Assembly: GCF_012317585.1 (NCBI RefSeq)
Contig: NZ_CP042909.1
Span: 868,001-932,000, forward strand
DNA from: Thermosulfurimonas marina
Lineage (GTDB): Bacteria > Desulfobacterota > Thermodesulfobacteria > Thermodesulfobacteriales > Thermodesulfobacteriaceae
Length of the DNA stretch: 64,000 nucleotides
Direction: 5' to 3'
In this document: piece by piece, positions 8,626-17,378 of the stretch
Layout of the letters: each line of letters opens with the position of its first letter
How positions within the stretch are numbered: position 1 is the first letter of the stretch
Made by a program: the position numbers and the translations under genes
The notes under the pieces: generated by a model
The model's database searches: none
What the model was told of the DNA's origin: nothing
The model's input: only the letters and a program-made list of their open reading frames with translations

Positions 8626-9903
8626 CTAAAATTCGGGGATCTCTTCCAGGCGCACCAGGTCTTCATAGGTTTCTCTTTTTCTTACCACGAAAAAGCGCGC
8701 CCCGTCCACCAGGACTTCGGCGGCCCGGGGCCGGGAATTATAGTTGGAGGACATCACAAAGCCGTAGGCCCCGGCACTCATCACCGCCAAAAGCTCCCCC
8801 GGCCTTACCGCGGGAAGCCTTCTTTCCCGGGCCAGAAAGTCTCCGCTCTCGCAGATGGGGCCCACCACGTCGGCCACCAGGGTCTCCCCTTCCAGAGTTT
8901 CCCTGATCGGCTGGATGCGGTGGTAGGCCTGGTAGAGGGTGGGGCGGATAAGGTCGTTCATCCCTGCATCTACGATCACGAAGGTGCGCCCTTCGGGGTT
9001 TTCCTCGGTGGGAGGGTGATGTTTTACATAAAGGACCCGGGTGACCAGAATGCCTGCGTTTCCGGCAATCACCCGTCCGGGCTCCAGGATAAGGGTGGTC
9101 TCTGGGAGGTCCCGCATCTCCCGCAAAAGGGCCTCCGCATATTCCCGGGGCGGAGGAGGCTCCTCTTCTCCGTAGACAATCCCCAGTCCCCCTCCCAGAT
9201 CGAGATACCTCAAGGGCAGGCCCTCTTCCCGCAGCCGGAGGTAGAGGGTCTTAAGGCGCCTTAAGGCCTCCACAAAAGGGGAGATCTCCGTAAGCTGGGA
9301 GCCGATATGGCAGTCCACTCCCACGGGCTCCAGATAGGGGTCCTCCTTGGCCCGAAGGTAGGCCTGGAAGGCCAGGCCCTCCGGAAGTCCGAATTTGTTT
9401 TTCTTGAGCCCGGTAGAGATGTAGGGATGGGTACGGGGGTCCACATCGGGGTTGACCCGAATGGCCAGAGGGGCCTTGCGTCCCAGGCGCCGGGCCACCC
9501 GGGAAAGGGCCTCCAGTTCTCCCAGGCTCTCCACGTTGAACATGAGGATCCCGGCCGAAAGGGCCTCCTCCATCTCCTTTTCGGTCTTGCCCACCCCGGA
9601 AAAGACGATCTTTTCCGGAGGAATGCCGGCCCGGAGGGCCCGGTAAAGTTCTCCCCCGGAGACGATGTCCGCCCCGGAGCCCTCCCGGGCCAGGAGCGCC
9701 AGCACTGCCAGATTGGAGTTGGCCTTCACCGAATAGCAGAGGAGGTGGGGGATCCCGGAAAAGGCCTCTCGAAAGACCCGAAAATGGCGCCTCAGCGTGG
9801 CTGCAGAATAAATATAGACCGGAGTGCCCACCTCCTCGACGATACGGGCTACCGGGACCTCTTCGGCATAAAGTTCCCGTTTATGATAATGAAAATGGTG
9901 CAT
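8626..9903 (-). CDS. lysA: Diaminopimelate decarboxylase
   Basis: LysA removes CO2 from meso-diaminopimelate to give L-lysine, using PLP. Seen are the PLP-lysine segment CYSVKANSN near residue 60, the glycine-rich DLGGGLGI, EPGRVIAGNAG, and the C-terminal PICESGD and GAYGFVMSSNYNSRP blocks. The length of 425 residues is normal. It lies 14 nt downstream of the LptM-like lipoprotein gene, an arrangement also found around lysA/dapF in other Proteobacteria. The 79 nt between it and purDE hold no gene; I see no convincing terminator there. Confidence 0.95.
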   Translation of the reverse strand: MHHFHYHKRELYAEEVPVARIVEEVGTPVYIYSAATLRRHFRVFREAFSGIPHLLCYSVKANSNLAVLALLAREGSGADIVSGGELYRALRAGIPPEKIVFSGVGKTEKEMEEALSAGILMFNVESLGELEALSRVARRLGRKAPLAIRVNPDVDPRTHPYISTGLKKNKFGLPEGLAFQAYLRAKEDPYLEPVGVDCHIGSQLTEISPFVEALRRLKTLYLRLREEGLPLRYLDLGGGLGIVYGEEEPPPPREYAEALLREMRDLPETTLILEPGRVIAGNAGILVTRVLYVKHHPPTEENPEGRTFVIVDAGMNDLIRPTLYQAYHRIQPIRETLEGETLVADVVGPICESGDFLARERRLPAVRPGELLAVMSAGAYGFVMSSNYNSRPRAAEVLVDGARFFVVRKRETYEDLVRLEEIPEF

Positions 9904-9917
9904 CTTCTTTCCTCAAC

Positions 9918-10658
9918 CTAGGGAGTGACGCAGATCTCCGGGGTAGCAAAACCCGGGATCAGCGTACCGTAGTATGATAAAAGAGGCTCTACCCGGTAGC
10001 AATAGGTCTTTCCGGCCCGGGCCGAGGTGTCAAAAAGGCTCGTCTCCCGGATAGGGGGGAAGACCTGAGAGGGGCCTTCTCCCTCCCGGCGCCTCACGCG
10101 ATAAAGGACCAAATGCTCCAGAGGAAAGTCCTGAAGGTCTTTCTTTACGGGCCTCCAGGAGAGATAGACCGTATGCGGGACCAGGACCTTTACCGAGAAA
10201 TCTTCCGGGGTCCGGGGCGGGGTGTGCCAGCAGAGGGCCTGGGGGGGAGTCCAGTCGCTTCGGGAGCGCCAGCCCTTTACCGCCCGCACCCGAAAGCGGC
10301 AACACCACCCGGAGCGCAACCTCCGCTCTCGCCAGAGGAATTCCTCAAGCCGGGAAGGGGAATCCCCGAAGGGAATCTTCTCCCGGGTCCGTATTTCCGG
10401 GCCGGGGCCTTCGGCCGGCCGACAGACCCGCTCCACCTCGAAGGCCTTGATCTTCTTGAGGGGCACCCCTCTTACATCCTCAAGTGGGACCTTAAAGCGC
10501 AGTTCCACGAATAGGGGACGAGGGAGGAGACGGAGATCCTTAGGGGCCTCGGGACGGGCCTCTTCCGGGGGCACCGGGGGCCCCTTGCGCCCGCAGCCTG
10601 GACTCAAAAAGAAAAGAAGGAGCAGGAAAAGAAGAGGGCCTTTAAGAAAGCCGCCCAT
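9918..10658 (-). CDS. Lipoprotein with LptM-like N-terminus and fibronectin-III-like domain
   Basis: I place the start at the ATG at 10658, not a longer frame at 10733, because the protein then begins with a classical lipoprotein signal: GGFLKGPLLFLLLLFFLSPG followed by the lipobox cysteine. The mature N-terminus CGRKGPPVPPEEA resembles the short lipoprotein LptM/YifL (CG.KGP..xP). About 200 more residues follow, and the C-terminal part reads like an FN3 domain (VYLSWRPV, LVLYRVRR, GKTYCYRVEPL). LptM assists LptD assembly in E. coli, but that role is only an inference here. Position directly before lysA is shared with LptM-type genes. The protein sits in the trpE-trpG-lysA operon. Confidence 0.72.
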   Translation of the reverse strand: MGGFLKGPLLFLLLLFFLSPGCGRKGPPVPPEEARPEAPKDLRLLPRPLFVELRFKVPLEDVRGVPLKKIKAFEVERVCRPAEGPGPEIRTREKIPFGDSPSRLEEFLWRERRLRSGWCCRFRVRAVKGWRSRSDWTPPQALCWHTPPRTPEDFSVKVLVPHTVYLSWRPVKKDLQDFPLEHLVLYRVRRREGEGPSQVFPPIRETSLFDTSARAGKTYCYRVEPLLSYYGTLIPGFATPEICVTP

Positions 10659-10663
10659 GGGAT

Positions 10664-11317
10664 TCAGTAGCGGGTAAGGAAATTGCGCAGGAGAAGGACT
10701 CCTTCCGGAAGATCGGCGCTCCGGAAGTCCCACTCCCGCGGAGGCCGGCGGAGCCGACGCCAGGCCGAAAGGGAGGTCCCGATGGACTCCGGATGAAATT
10801 GTACTCCTTCCAGGGGATATTCCCGGTGCCGCACCCCCATGATCTCCCCGTCTTCGGACCGGGCGGTGACCTCAAGCTCCGGGGGCAGGCTCTTTTCCTC
10901 AATGGCCAGGGAGTGATAGCGCATGGCCTCAAAGGGATTAGGCAGACCCTCGAAGATCCCCCGGCCGTCGTGAGAGATTTCGGAAGTCTTTCCGTGCATG
11001 AGACGCCGGGCCCGCACAATGCGCGCCCCAAAGGCCGCCCCGATACACTGGTGCCCCAGACAGACCCCGAGGAGGGGGACCTTCCCCGCAAAGTGCCGGA
11101 TGAGGGGGACGGAGATCCCGGCCTTGGAGGGATCACAGGGTCCGGGAGAAACGATGATGTGGGTAGGATCCAGGGCTTCGGCCTCGGCCAGGGTGATCTC
11201 GTCGTTGCGAAAGACCCGAATCTCTCCCCCGGGAAAGAGCCTTTCGAGCATCACCCCCAGGAGTTGCACCAGGTTATAGGTAAAAGAATCGTAGTTGTCG
11301 ATGACCAGAAGGCGCAC
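10664..11317 (-). CDS. trpG: Anthranilate synthase glutaminase subunit (TrpG/PabA type)
   Basis: A class I glutamine amidotransferase of 217 residues. It begins with GTG at 11317 and opens [17 protein letters not shown]. The nucleophile cysteine lies in [10 protein letters not shown] and the His-Glu pair in GVQFHPES. It supplies ammonia to TrpE for anthranilate formation; PabA-type dual use in folate synthesis is possible. It starts 3 nt after trpE ends, on the same strand. The C-terminal tail carries an extra [12 protein letters not shown] segment not usual in the family. Confidence 0.93.
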   Translation of the reverse strand: MRLLVIDNYDSFTYNLVQLLGVMLERLFPGGEIRVFRNDEITLAEAEALDPTHIIVSPGPCDPSKAGISVPLIRHFAGKVPLLGVCLGHQCIGAAFGARIVRARRLMHGKTSEISHDGRGIFEGLPNPFEAMRYHSLAIEEKSLPPELEVTARSEDGEIMGVRHREYPLEGVQFHPESIGTSLSAWRRLRRPPREWDFRSADLPEGVLLLRNFLTRY

Positions 11318-11320
11318 GGT

Positions 11321-12805
11321 CTAGACCACCCCCTTTTTGACCAATTCCAGGGCCTGCATCATGCCCCGGGCCTTGTTGAGGGTCTCCTGATACTCCCTTT
11401 CCGGATCGGAATCGGCCACAATCCCTGCCCCGGCCTGGAGGTAGAGCCGGTCGCCCTTCTGGAAGAGGGTGCGGATGGTAATACAGAGGTCCATATTTCC
11501 CGAAAACCCAAAATAACCCACGGCCCCGGCGTAAGGCCCGCGCTTTTCCGGCTCCAGTTCCTCGATGATTTCCATGGCCCGGATCTTGGGGGCCCCGGAG
11601 ACCGTGCCTGCGGGAAAGGTGGCCCGAAAGACATCAAACATGTCTTTTCCCGGGGCTAGCTCCCCCCGCACCCCGGAGACCAGGTGCATGACATGGGAAT
11701 ATCTTTCGATAACCATGAGTTCGTGCACCTCTACACTCCCGTAAGTGCAGACCCGCCCCAAATCGTTGCGCCCCAGGTCCACCAGCATGAGGTGTTCGGC
11801 CCTTTCCTTGGGATCGTTCAAGAGGTCTTCGGCCAGGGCCAGATCTTCGGTTTCGGTACGCCCTCGGGGCCGGGTCCCGGCGATAGGGCGGGTCTCTACC
11901 CGGCGGCCCTCCACCCGCACCAGGATCTCCGGAGAAGAACCGATGAGGGTTTCGTCAGCCAGACGCAAAAAGAAGAGATAGGGGGAAGGGTTGATCTTGC
12001 GCAGGGCCCGGTAGAGGGCGAAGGGAGGAAGAGGGGAACGGCCGGAAAAGCGCTGGGAAAGGACCACCTGGATTACGTCTCCCGCGGCGATGTAGTCTTT
12101 GGCCCGCTGGACCATCTCCAGAAACCGGCCCTTTTCTATCTCCGGGGAAAGCTCCACCCCTTCGGTCTGAGAGACCGGCGGGGGGTAGATGAGGGGGCCC
12201 TTTACCCGGGCCACCATGGCCGAAAGCTCGGCCCTAGCCCTCTCATAGACGGCCTCGGGAGAGACCCCGGGCTCGATCCGGGCATTATAGATGATCTGAA
12301 GCACGTGTCGCAGGCGGTCGTAGGCCAGAAGGATCTCCGGGAACATGAAATGGAGATCCGAAAAGCCCATGGGATCCGGGCTTACATCCGGGAGCCGTTC
12401 GATGAAACGGATCACGTCGTAGGAGAGAAAACCCACCGCCCCTCCGAAAAAGCGGGGAAGTTCCGGGAAGACCGCGGCCTGAAAGCGGGAAAGGACCTCT
12501 TTCAGGCTCTCAAGAGGATCCTCCACCTCCCGGCTGACCTCTCCATGGGGATCAAGCAGGGTGACCCTTCGCCTCCGGGCCCGAAAGATGAGAAAGGGAT
12601 TCAGTCCGATGAAGCTGTAACGGGCCCATTTTTCGCCCCCCTCAAGGCTTTCCAGGAGAAAGCCATAGTGGCCGGAAACCGTTTTGTAATAAAGGGAGAT
12701 GGGGGTCTCGAGATCCACCAGGACCTCGGTCCAGACCGGGATGAGGTTGGCCTGCCGGGCCAATTCCCGAAACCTCTCCCGGGAGGGGAAGATCTCCAGA
12801 TACAT
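11321..12805 (-). CDS. trpE: Anthranilate synthase component I
   Basis: A chorismate-utilising enzyme of 494 residues. The N-terminal FLLESLEGGEKWARYSFIG carries the LLES motif linked to tryptophan feedback inhibition. The catalytic half shows VVLSQRFSG, GSSPEILVRVEG, ETRPIAGTRPRG, NDLGRVC, FPAGTVSGAPKIRAMEII and YAGAVGYFG. It converts chorismate and glutamine or ammonia to anthranilate. The ATG at 12805 has no Shine-Dalgarno sequence, and a promoter-like element ends only a few nt upstream (see 12813-12841), so the mRNA may be leaderless. It heads the trpE-trpG-lipoprotein-lysA operon. Confidence 0.95.
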   Translation of the reverse strand: MYLEIFPSRERFRELARQANLIPVWTEVLVDLETPISLYYKTVSGHYGFLLESLEGGEKWARYSFIGLNPFLIFRARRRRVTLLDPHGEVSREVEDPLESLKEVLSRFQAAVFPELPRFFGGAVGFLSYDVIRFIERLPDVSPDPMGFSDLHFMFPEILLAYDRLRHVLQIIYNARIEPGVSPEAVYERARAELSAMVARVKGPLIYPPPVSQTEGVELSPEIEKGRFLEMVQRAKDYIAAGDVIQVVLSQRFSGRSPLPPFALYRALRKINPSPYLFFLRLADETLIGSSPEILVRVEGRRVETRPIAGTRPRGRTETEDLALAEDLLNDPKERAEHLMLVDLGRNDLGRVCTYGSVEVHELMVIERYSHVMHLVSGVRGELAPGKDMFDVFRATFPAGTVSGAPKIRAMEIIEELEPEKRGPYAGAVGYFGFSGNMDLCITIRTLFQKGDRLYLQAGAGIVADSDPEREYQETLNKARGMMQALELVKKGVV

Positions 12806-12812
12806 GAAAGTC

Positions 12813-12841
12813 TTTTTACTCGCAACTTAGGGGCTTGGCAA
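12813..12841 (-). promoter_or_regulatory. Sigma70-like promoter of trpE operon
   Basis: On the minus strand TTGCCA (12841-12836) is followed after 17 nt by TAAAAA (12818-12813), matching 5/6 and 4/6 positions of the sigma70 consensus. Transcription would begin near 12806, immediately before the trpE ATG, giving little or no 5' leader. No tryptophan-rich leader peptide or attenuator fits in this gap. Confidence 0.5.
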
Positions 12842-12873
12842 GCAAGGCTCCCTTGACTATCCTAGAGGCTAAA

Positions 12874-13734
12874 ATGGACCTTTTTGAAGAATTCCTTCAG
12901 AAAGAGGCCGAAAGGCTACGTACCTGCTGGACCGCCTTTCTGAACCCCTTGAAAGCCCGTCTCCTGCCCCTCCCTTCGCGGTATGCCGAGGAGTTCCAAG
13001 AGGCGGAAAAGCTTCCCCCGGAAGAAAAGGAGAATCTCCTGGCAGAGTTAGTGCGGGAGACCAGGGAGGTCCTGGAGTGGCTCCTTTCCCACGGAGAGGT
13101 CCGCGAGGTCTTGAAACGGCAGGAACGCATTCGAGTCTTGGAAGAGATCGTAGCTCGTCTGGCTGAACTAGAAGAACAGGTGGATTATCTCCGAGAAGAA
13201 CTCCTGCGGGATGAACTTACTCGGCTCTGGAATCGCCGGGCCCTCCAGACCTTCTTCCCGGAGATCCTGAAACGTGCTACCAAGGGGCGTGAGATTTATA
13301 TTTTGGCCTTTTTAGATCTCTGTGACTTCAAAAAGATCAATGATCGCTTTGGGCATCAGATAGGGGATCGTTTTTTGGTGCAGGCCGCCCGCAGACTTAG
13401 GGCCTTTACCAAGAGGCTGGATGTGCCGGTGCGCCTAGGAGGGGACGAATTCTGTCTGCTTCTGGCGGCCCCTTCCGTGGAAAAGGCCGAGCCCTTCCTT
13501 CGGGATTTAACGGCAACTCCCATTTCCTTGCAGGTCGAAGGTGAAGAAGTAGGACTTTATTTTGCTTGTGGGGCCACGGATGTGCTGGGAGAAGACACCC
13601 TAGAAAGTTGCCTCCACCGAGCGGATCTTGCCATGTACGAGCACAAAGTCCTCCTCAAGGAGTGGCTTTCCTCCGGGGCCAAAGGTCCTCCTCCGCGGCC
13701 GGTCCTTTCCCGGGCCTTTTCCCGTGATCTTTAG
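12874..13734 (+). CDS. GGDEF-domain protein (probable diguanylate cyclase), cytosolic
   Basis: Residues 1-125 are a helical, charged N-terminal region with no membrane segment, ending in a coiled-coil-like stretch (LAELEEQVDYLREELLRDEL). Then comes a GGDEF domain: TRLWNRRALQ, FLDLCDFKKINDRFGH, and the active-site RLGGDEFCLLL. The product would be cyclic di-GMP. The inhibitory I-site RxxD is KRLD here, so product inhibition may be weak or absent. I start it at ATG 12874 (AGAGG 7 nt upstream), rather than at 12835 in the same frame. It is followed after 9 nt by the Pat-like gene, so c-di-GMP signalling and protein acylation genes are cotranscribed. Confidence 0.86.
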   Translation: MDLFEEFLQKEAERLRTCWTAFLNPLKARLLPLPSRYAEEFQEAEKLPPEEKENLLAELVRETREVLEWLLSHGEVREVLKRQERIRVLEEIVARLAELEEQVDYLREELLRDELTRLWNRRALQTFFPEILKRATKGREIYILAFLDLCDFKKINDRFGHQIGDRFLVQAARRLRAFTKRLDVPVRLGGDEFCLLLAAPSVEKAEPFLRDLTATPISLQVEGEEVGLYFACGATDVLGEDTLESCLHRADLAMYEHKVLLKEWLSSGAKGPPPRPVLSRAFSRDL

Positions 13735-13743
13735 AGGAAAGCT

Positions 13744-16197
13744 ATGGCCCTTAAAGATCTGGAGGCCCTTTTTAGACCTCGAAGGATCGCCCTTTTTGAT
13801 GTGCGGGATGAGAAACGCTCTCCCGGGGCCCAAATCCTCAAAAATCTCATCCTTCAGGGCTTTAAGGGGGGAGTCTATCCCATAAGTGAAGAAGAGGAAG
13901 CGGTCCTGGGGCTCGAGCCCTACCCCGACCTGGCCAGCCTTCCCCGCAGGGTGGATCTAGCCATCCTGGCCGGAGAACCTCACCGCTGGCCGGGACAGAT
14001 CGAGGCCTGTGGAAGGCACGGGGTAAGGGCGGTGATGATCGTAGGTCTGGACTTCTTTTCCAAGGTCGAGTCTCCAAAAAGTTTCCTGCGTCTTCTAAAA
14101 GAGCGGGCTCGGGAGAAGAATCTCCGCCTTCTGGGGCCTAACAGTCTGGGGATCATTGTTCCTCGCCAGCGCTTTAACGCCAGCCTTTTCCCCGGAGATC
14201 TCTCCTCGGGTTCTTTGGCCTTTGTCTCCGACAGCGCCACCCTGGCTTATGCCGTTTTGGACTGGGCGGAGGAGAAGAAGATCGGTTTCAGTGCGGTCGT
14301 CTCCTTAGGAGAAAAGGCCGACATAGATCTGGCGGACATCATCGACTATCTTTCCCTTGATCCTCATACCCGGGCCATCGTGGCCTATATCAAAGACCTC
14401 AAAAACGGACGTAAGTTTATGCGGGCCGCCCGGGCCTTTGCCTGGACCAAACCCCTGGTGGTGGTTCGGGGGAAGGCCCCTCAAGGAGAAAGCCCCGAGT
14501 CACTTCTTGAGGCCCTCGCCGCCGATCAAAAGGTATATGATGCAGCCTTTAAACGGGCCGGGGTGGTGCGCGTAGAAGATATCCTGGATCTCTTTTACCT
14601 TGCCGAAAGCCTTTCCAAACAGCCCCGCCCTCGAGGGCCGCGCTTGGCTATCGTCACCAATGCCGGAGGGCCGGCGGTCTTGGCTGCCGAGGAGTTGGTC
14701 AGACTGGGCGGGGTCTTAGCAAATTTCAGCCCCAAGACCCGGGAAGATCTGACCACCCTTCTCCAGCGCTCTCCGGAAAATCCCCTGGATCTGTGGTCTT
14801 CGGCCGATCCCAGCCTTTTCCGGGAAAGTCTGAAATGTCTCCTCCAAGATCCTCAGGTGGATGGCCTCCTGGTAATCTTCACTCCTTCTTTGGAGGCCCC
14901 GGTAGAAGAATTCGCCTGGGCGGTAGTGCGGGCCCAGAAGGAATTTCCCTATAAACCCCTCCTGGCGAGTTTTATGGGGGCTACCCGAGTCCTTGAAGGC
15001 CGCCAGATCCTCACCAAGGAAAATATTCCCCATTTTGTAAGTCCGGTAGAAGCGGTAAAAAGCTTCTACTACATGTTCCGTTATGAACATAACCTCCGCC
15101 TCCTTTCCGAGACCCCGACGGCCGTGGCCGAAGATCTGCAACCCGACCTAGAGGCCCTGCGCCGATTATTTACGGAGATTCGCAAGGAGGGCCGCTTCGA
15201 GCTCCGTCCGGAAGAAATACACCGGGTCTTAGAAGCCTACGGCCTTTGCGGAAAGGATCCCCGGGCTCCAGACCTTCCGGCCCCCCTTTTTCTGGCCACC
15301 ACCCGCCATCCCACCTTCGGGGCCGTGATCCTCTGTGGACTAGGAGGCCTTTGGCTGGAGATGGAAAAAGATTACGCTTTAGGGCTCCCCCCGCTAAACC
15401 AGACCCTGGCCCGGCGGCTCCTCGAAGAGACCCGTATTTATGGGTATCTTCGTCAACATCATCCCCAGGCCGCGGTTTTTGTGGAGGAACTCCTGGTGCG
15501 TCTTTCTCATTTAGTGGTCAATCTGCCGGAGATCCGGGAGATCTTTATTCCCGCCCTGGAAGTCTCTTCCGGGGAGATCCGGCCTCGGGAGGCCCGGATA
15601 GTCCTTGAGGAGGGCTGGCTGGATCTCCCCAGGTTCTCTCTCGGCTATTACTGCCCGGCGCATTTAGCCATCTGCCCTTATCCTTCTCACTTTACCTTTG
15701 AGGAACGTCTGAAAGATGGTCGAATGGTAAAAATTCGCCCTATAAAGCCGGAAGACGAACCTCTTATGGCGGAGCTCTTTCGAACCTTTTCGGAAGAGAC
15801 TATCCGCTTCCGGTTCTTACAAACCAAAAAGAGCCTTTCGCACGAGGAGCTGGCCCGCTACTGCCAGATAGACTACGATCGGGAGCTGGCCCTGGTGGCC
15901 CTCCTTCCTCACGAAAAAGAACCCTGCTGGCGAATCGTGGGGGTGGTGCGTCTTATAAAGAGTCCGGATGAGGAAAGTGCGGAGATGGCCGTAGTGGTGG
16001 GGGATCCCTGGCAGGGTTTAGGCCTGGGACGTATCCTCTGCGAAAAGATGCTGGCCGTAGCCCGTAATCTCCATCTAAAAAGGATCCTGATGACCATCCT
16101 TCGGGAAAATCGGCGCATGTTGGCCCTGGCCGAAAGGCTGGGTTTTGAGGTAAAAGAAGAGGAGGAAGATCTGATCCTTGTAGAAAAAAACCTCTAG
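13744..16197 (+). CDS. Pat-like protein acyltransferase: ADP-forming acyl-CoA synthetase-like + GNAT domain
   Basis: The 817-residue protein has, in order, a CoA-binding domain (1-130), succinyl-CoA-ligase-like domains (about 140-450), an ATP-grasp-type segment (about 470-640) and a C-terminal GNAT acetyltransferase (about 660-817, with VVVGDPWQGLGLGRILCEKM and RENRRMLALAERLGF). This is the architecture of Pat/PatZ lysine acetyltransferases that control acetyl-CoA synthetase. The phosphohistidine segment, usually SHTG, is replaced by LLEA (about residue 258, inside PESLLEALAADQKVYDAAF), so the synthetase part is probably a sensor rather than an enzyme. It begins with ATG 9 nt after the GGDEF gene, with AGAGGAAAGCT before it. 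Confidence 0.85.
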   Translation: MALKDLEALFRPRRIALFDVRDEKRSPGAQILKNLILQGFKGGVYPISEEEEAVLGLEPYPDLASLPRRVDLAILAGEPHRWPGQIEACGRHGVRAVMIVGLDFFSKVESPKSFLRLLKERAREKNLRLLGPNSLGIIVPRQRFNASLFPGDLSSGSLAFVSDSATLAYAVLDWAEEKKIGFSAVVSLGEKADIDLADIIDYLSLDPHTRAIVAYIKDLKNGRKFMRAARAFAWTKPLVVVRGKAPQGESPESLLEALAADQKVYDAAFKRAGVVRVEDILDLFYLAESLSKQPRPRGPRLAIVTNAGGPAVLAAEELVRLGGVLANFSPKTREDLTTLLQRSPENPLDLWSSADPSLFRESLKCLLQDPQVDGLLVIFTPSLEAPVEEFAWAVVRAQKEFPYKPLLASFMGATRVLEGRQILTKENIPHFVSPVEAVKSFYYMFRYEHNLRLLSETPTAVAEDLQPDLEALRRLFTEIRKEGRFELRPEEIHRVLEAYGLCGKDPRAPDLPAPLFLATTRHPTFGAVILCGLGGLWLEMEKDYALGLPPLNQTLARRLLEETRIYGYLRQHHPQAAVFVEELLVRLSHLVVNLPEIREIFIPALEVSSGEIRPREARIVLEEGWLDLPRFSLGYYCPAHLAICPYPSHFTFEERLKDGRMVKIRPIKPEDEPLMAELFRTFSEETIRFRFLQTKKSLSHEELARYCQIDYDRELALVALLPHEKEPCWRIVGVVRLIKSPDEESAEMAVVVGDPWQGLGLGRILCEKMLAVARNLHLKRILMTILRENRRMLALAERLGFEVKEEEEDLILVEKNL

Positions 16198-16207
16198 GAG
16201 GAAGACG

Positions 16208-16738
16208 GTGGGAGAGGAACTGCGACTTTTACTTTCTCCGGAAAGGATTGCCGAGAGGGTAAAGGAGCTGGGCCGAGAGATTTCACAACTCTACCGGGGC
16301 CGTCCCCTGGTGCTCCTGGGTATCCTCAAGGGAGCCTTCGTCTTTCTGGCCGACCTTATGCGGGCCATAGATCTTCCCGAGGTCCAGGTGGACTTCATTC
16401 GCCTCAAGAGCTACGGGTTTTCCGACACCTCGGCCGGAGAGGTACAGATCACTAAAGATGTGGAGCTTCCTCTTCGAGGAAAGGACGTCCTGGTGGTGGA
16501 AGACATTGTGGACACTGGCTACACCCTGGCCTTTCTCCGGGAGCACCTGCGCACGCATGAGCCGGCCTCGGTGCGCTTTTGCTGTTTCATTGACAAAGCC
16601 GAACGGCGCAAGGTGCCTCTCGAATTGGATTTTGTGGGCTTCAAGATCCCCCGAGGTTTTCTCGTGGGCTACGGCCTGGATTACGCCGAACGCTACCGCC
16701 ATCTTCCCGGAGTCTATGAGGTCCTTCTCCAAAAATAA
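16208..16738 (+). CDS. hpt: Hypoxanthine phosphoribosyltransferase
   Basis: The enzyme salvages hypoxanthine (and guanine) with PRPP to IMP (GMP). Type I PRTase landmarks are LLGILKGAFVFLADL, LKSYGFSDTSAGEVQ, and the PRPP motif VLVVEDIVDTGYTL with paired acidic residues. DFVGFKIPRGFLVGYGLDYAE is the C-terminal base-binding loop. The length of 176 residues is normal. The start is GTG at 16208, with AGGAGGAAGAC upstream. It is the third gene of the operon with GGDEF and Pat genes, and a strong terminator follows directly. Confidence 0.95.
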   Translation: MGEELRLLLSPERIAERVKELGREISQLYRGRPLVLLGILKGAFVFLADLMRAIDLPEVQVDFIRLKSYGFSDTSAGEVQITKDVELPLRGKDVLVVEDIVDTGYTLAFLREHLRTHEPASVRFCCFIDKAERRKVPLELDFVGFKIPRGFLVGYGLDYAERYRHLPGVYEVLLQK

Positions 16739-16766
16739 AAAAGGGCGGCCTAAGGCCGCCCTTTTT
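16739..16766 (+). terminator. Rho-independent terminator after hpt
   Basis: A run of A, then a perfect stem GGGCGGCC / GGCCGCCC with a TAA loop, then five T. Because A and T tracts flank both sides, it can also terminate the convergent sulfur cluster on the minus strand. Confidence 0.93.
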
Positions 16767-16783
16767 CCTCCTAGAAAGAAAGG

Positions 16784-16963
16784 TTACCACCAGCTGATGG
16801 TCTTGTCCGCCTCCCAGATCATCTGGATGAGGCGATCGTAGTCCGCATCCTCCTTGGCCTCATAAAGCTTAAATTCCATGGCCTCGTTTCCTTCGTTGAG
16901 AAGGGAGACCAGTTTTTGGACCTCTTCGTTGGGTTCATTACGGTATATATGCAGGATCTTCAT
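16784..16963 (-). CDS. 59-residue protein of unknown function in the sulfur cluster
   Basis: Too short for routine calling, but convincing. The ATG at 16963 is preceded by TGAGGAGGG, and the frame reads MKILHIYRNEPNEEVQKLVS, then a helix-rich acidic middle, ending KTISWW before TAA at 16784. Predicted pattern is beta strand (KILHIYR), helix, short strand (EFKLYE), helix, hydrophobic end. That resembles half of a DsrE/thioredoxin-like alpha/beta unit, though it has no cysteine. I do not recognise the family. It is the most downstream gene of the sulfur operon, 35 nt after the 119-residue protein. Confidence 0.72.
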   Translation of the reverse strand: MKILHIYRNEPNEEVQKLVSLLNEGNEAMEFKLYEAKEDADYDRLIQMIWEADKTISWW

Positions 16964-16998
16964 CTTAACCCTCCTCAGACGGATTTTCGAAAAACTTG

Positions 16999-17358
16999 TT
17001 AATCAGCGCAGGCCGGAGGCGGCCCATGCTTCTGTTTAGGCATCCCGTAACCGATAATCACGTCGGCCTCCCTCAATCGCTGAGCAAGCTCTTCCAAGGT
17101 GATAGGAGTAAGTCCTACTTCTTCAACATTGTATTTCTTGGCTTCCTCGTCCATGGTGTCCACCACCGCGAAGACGTCTCCTTCCATATCCCGGATCCAT
17201 TCGATATTCTCTTTTACGTACTCCGTGACTCGGGGCATCTTATGATAAAAGACACAGGCATGAGAATAATGATTTTCTACAGATTGGCCTAAGGCAGAAC
17301 GAATAGCATCGGTGATATACTGACGGTTAGCGATCAAAAAGTAGATTTTCAACGACAT
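16999..17358 (-). CDS. Small DsrE-like protein with a near-C-terminal cysteine
   Basis: A 119-residue cytosolic protein that alternates strands and helices: LKIYFLIANRQY (strand 1), HACVFYHKMP (strand 2), GDVFAVVDTM (strand 3), ADVIIGYGMP (strand 4). This Rossmann-like order resembles the DsrE/DsrF fold, but identity to known members cannot be shown by eye. It has only two cysteines, one at about residue 35 and one at residue 117 of 119 (ending PPPACAD). A flexible, Pro-rich tail with a near-terminal Cys recalls the swinging arm of DsrC-type sulfur carriers. It lies 20 nt downstream of the DsrE gene and shares its strand. Confidence 0.7.
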   Translation of the reverse strand: MSLKIYFLIANRQYITDAIRSALGQSVENHYSHACVFYHKMPRVTEYVKENIEWIRDMEGDVFAVVDTMDEEAKKYNVEEVGLTPITLEELAQRLREADVIIGYGMPKQKHGPPPACAD

Positions 17359-17378
17359 AACCGACCTCCTTCAAATTT

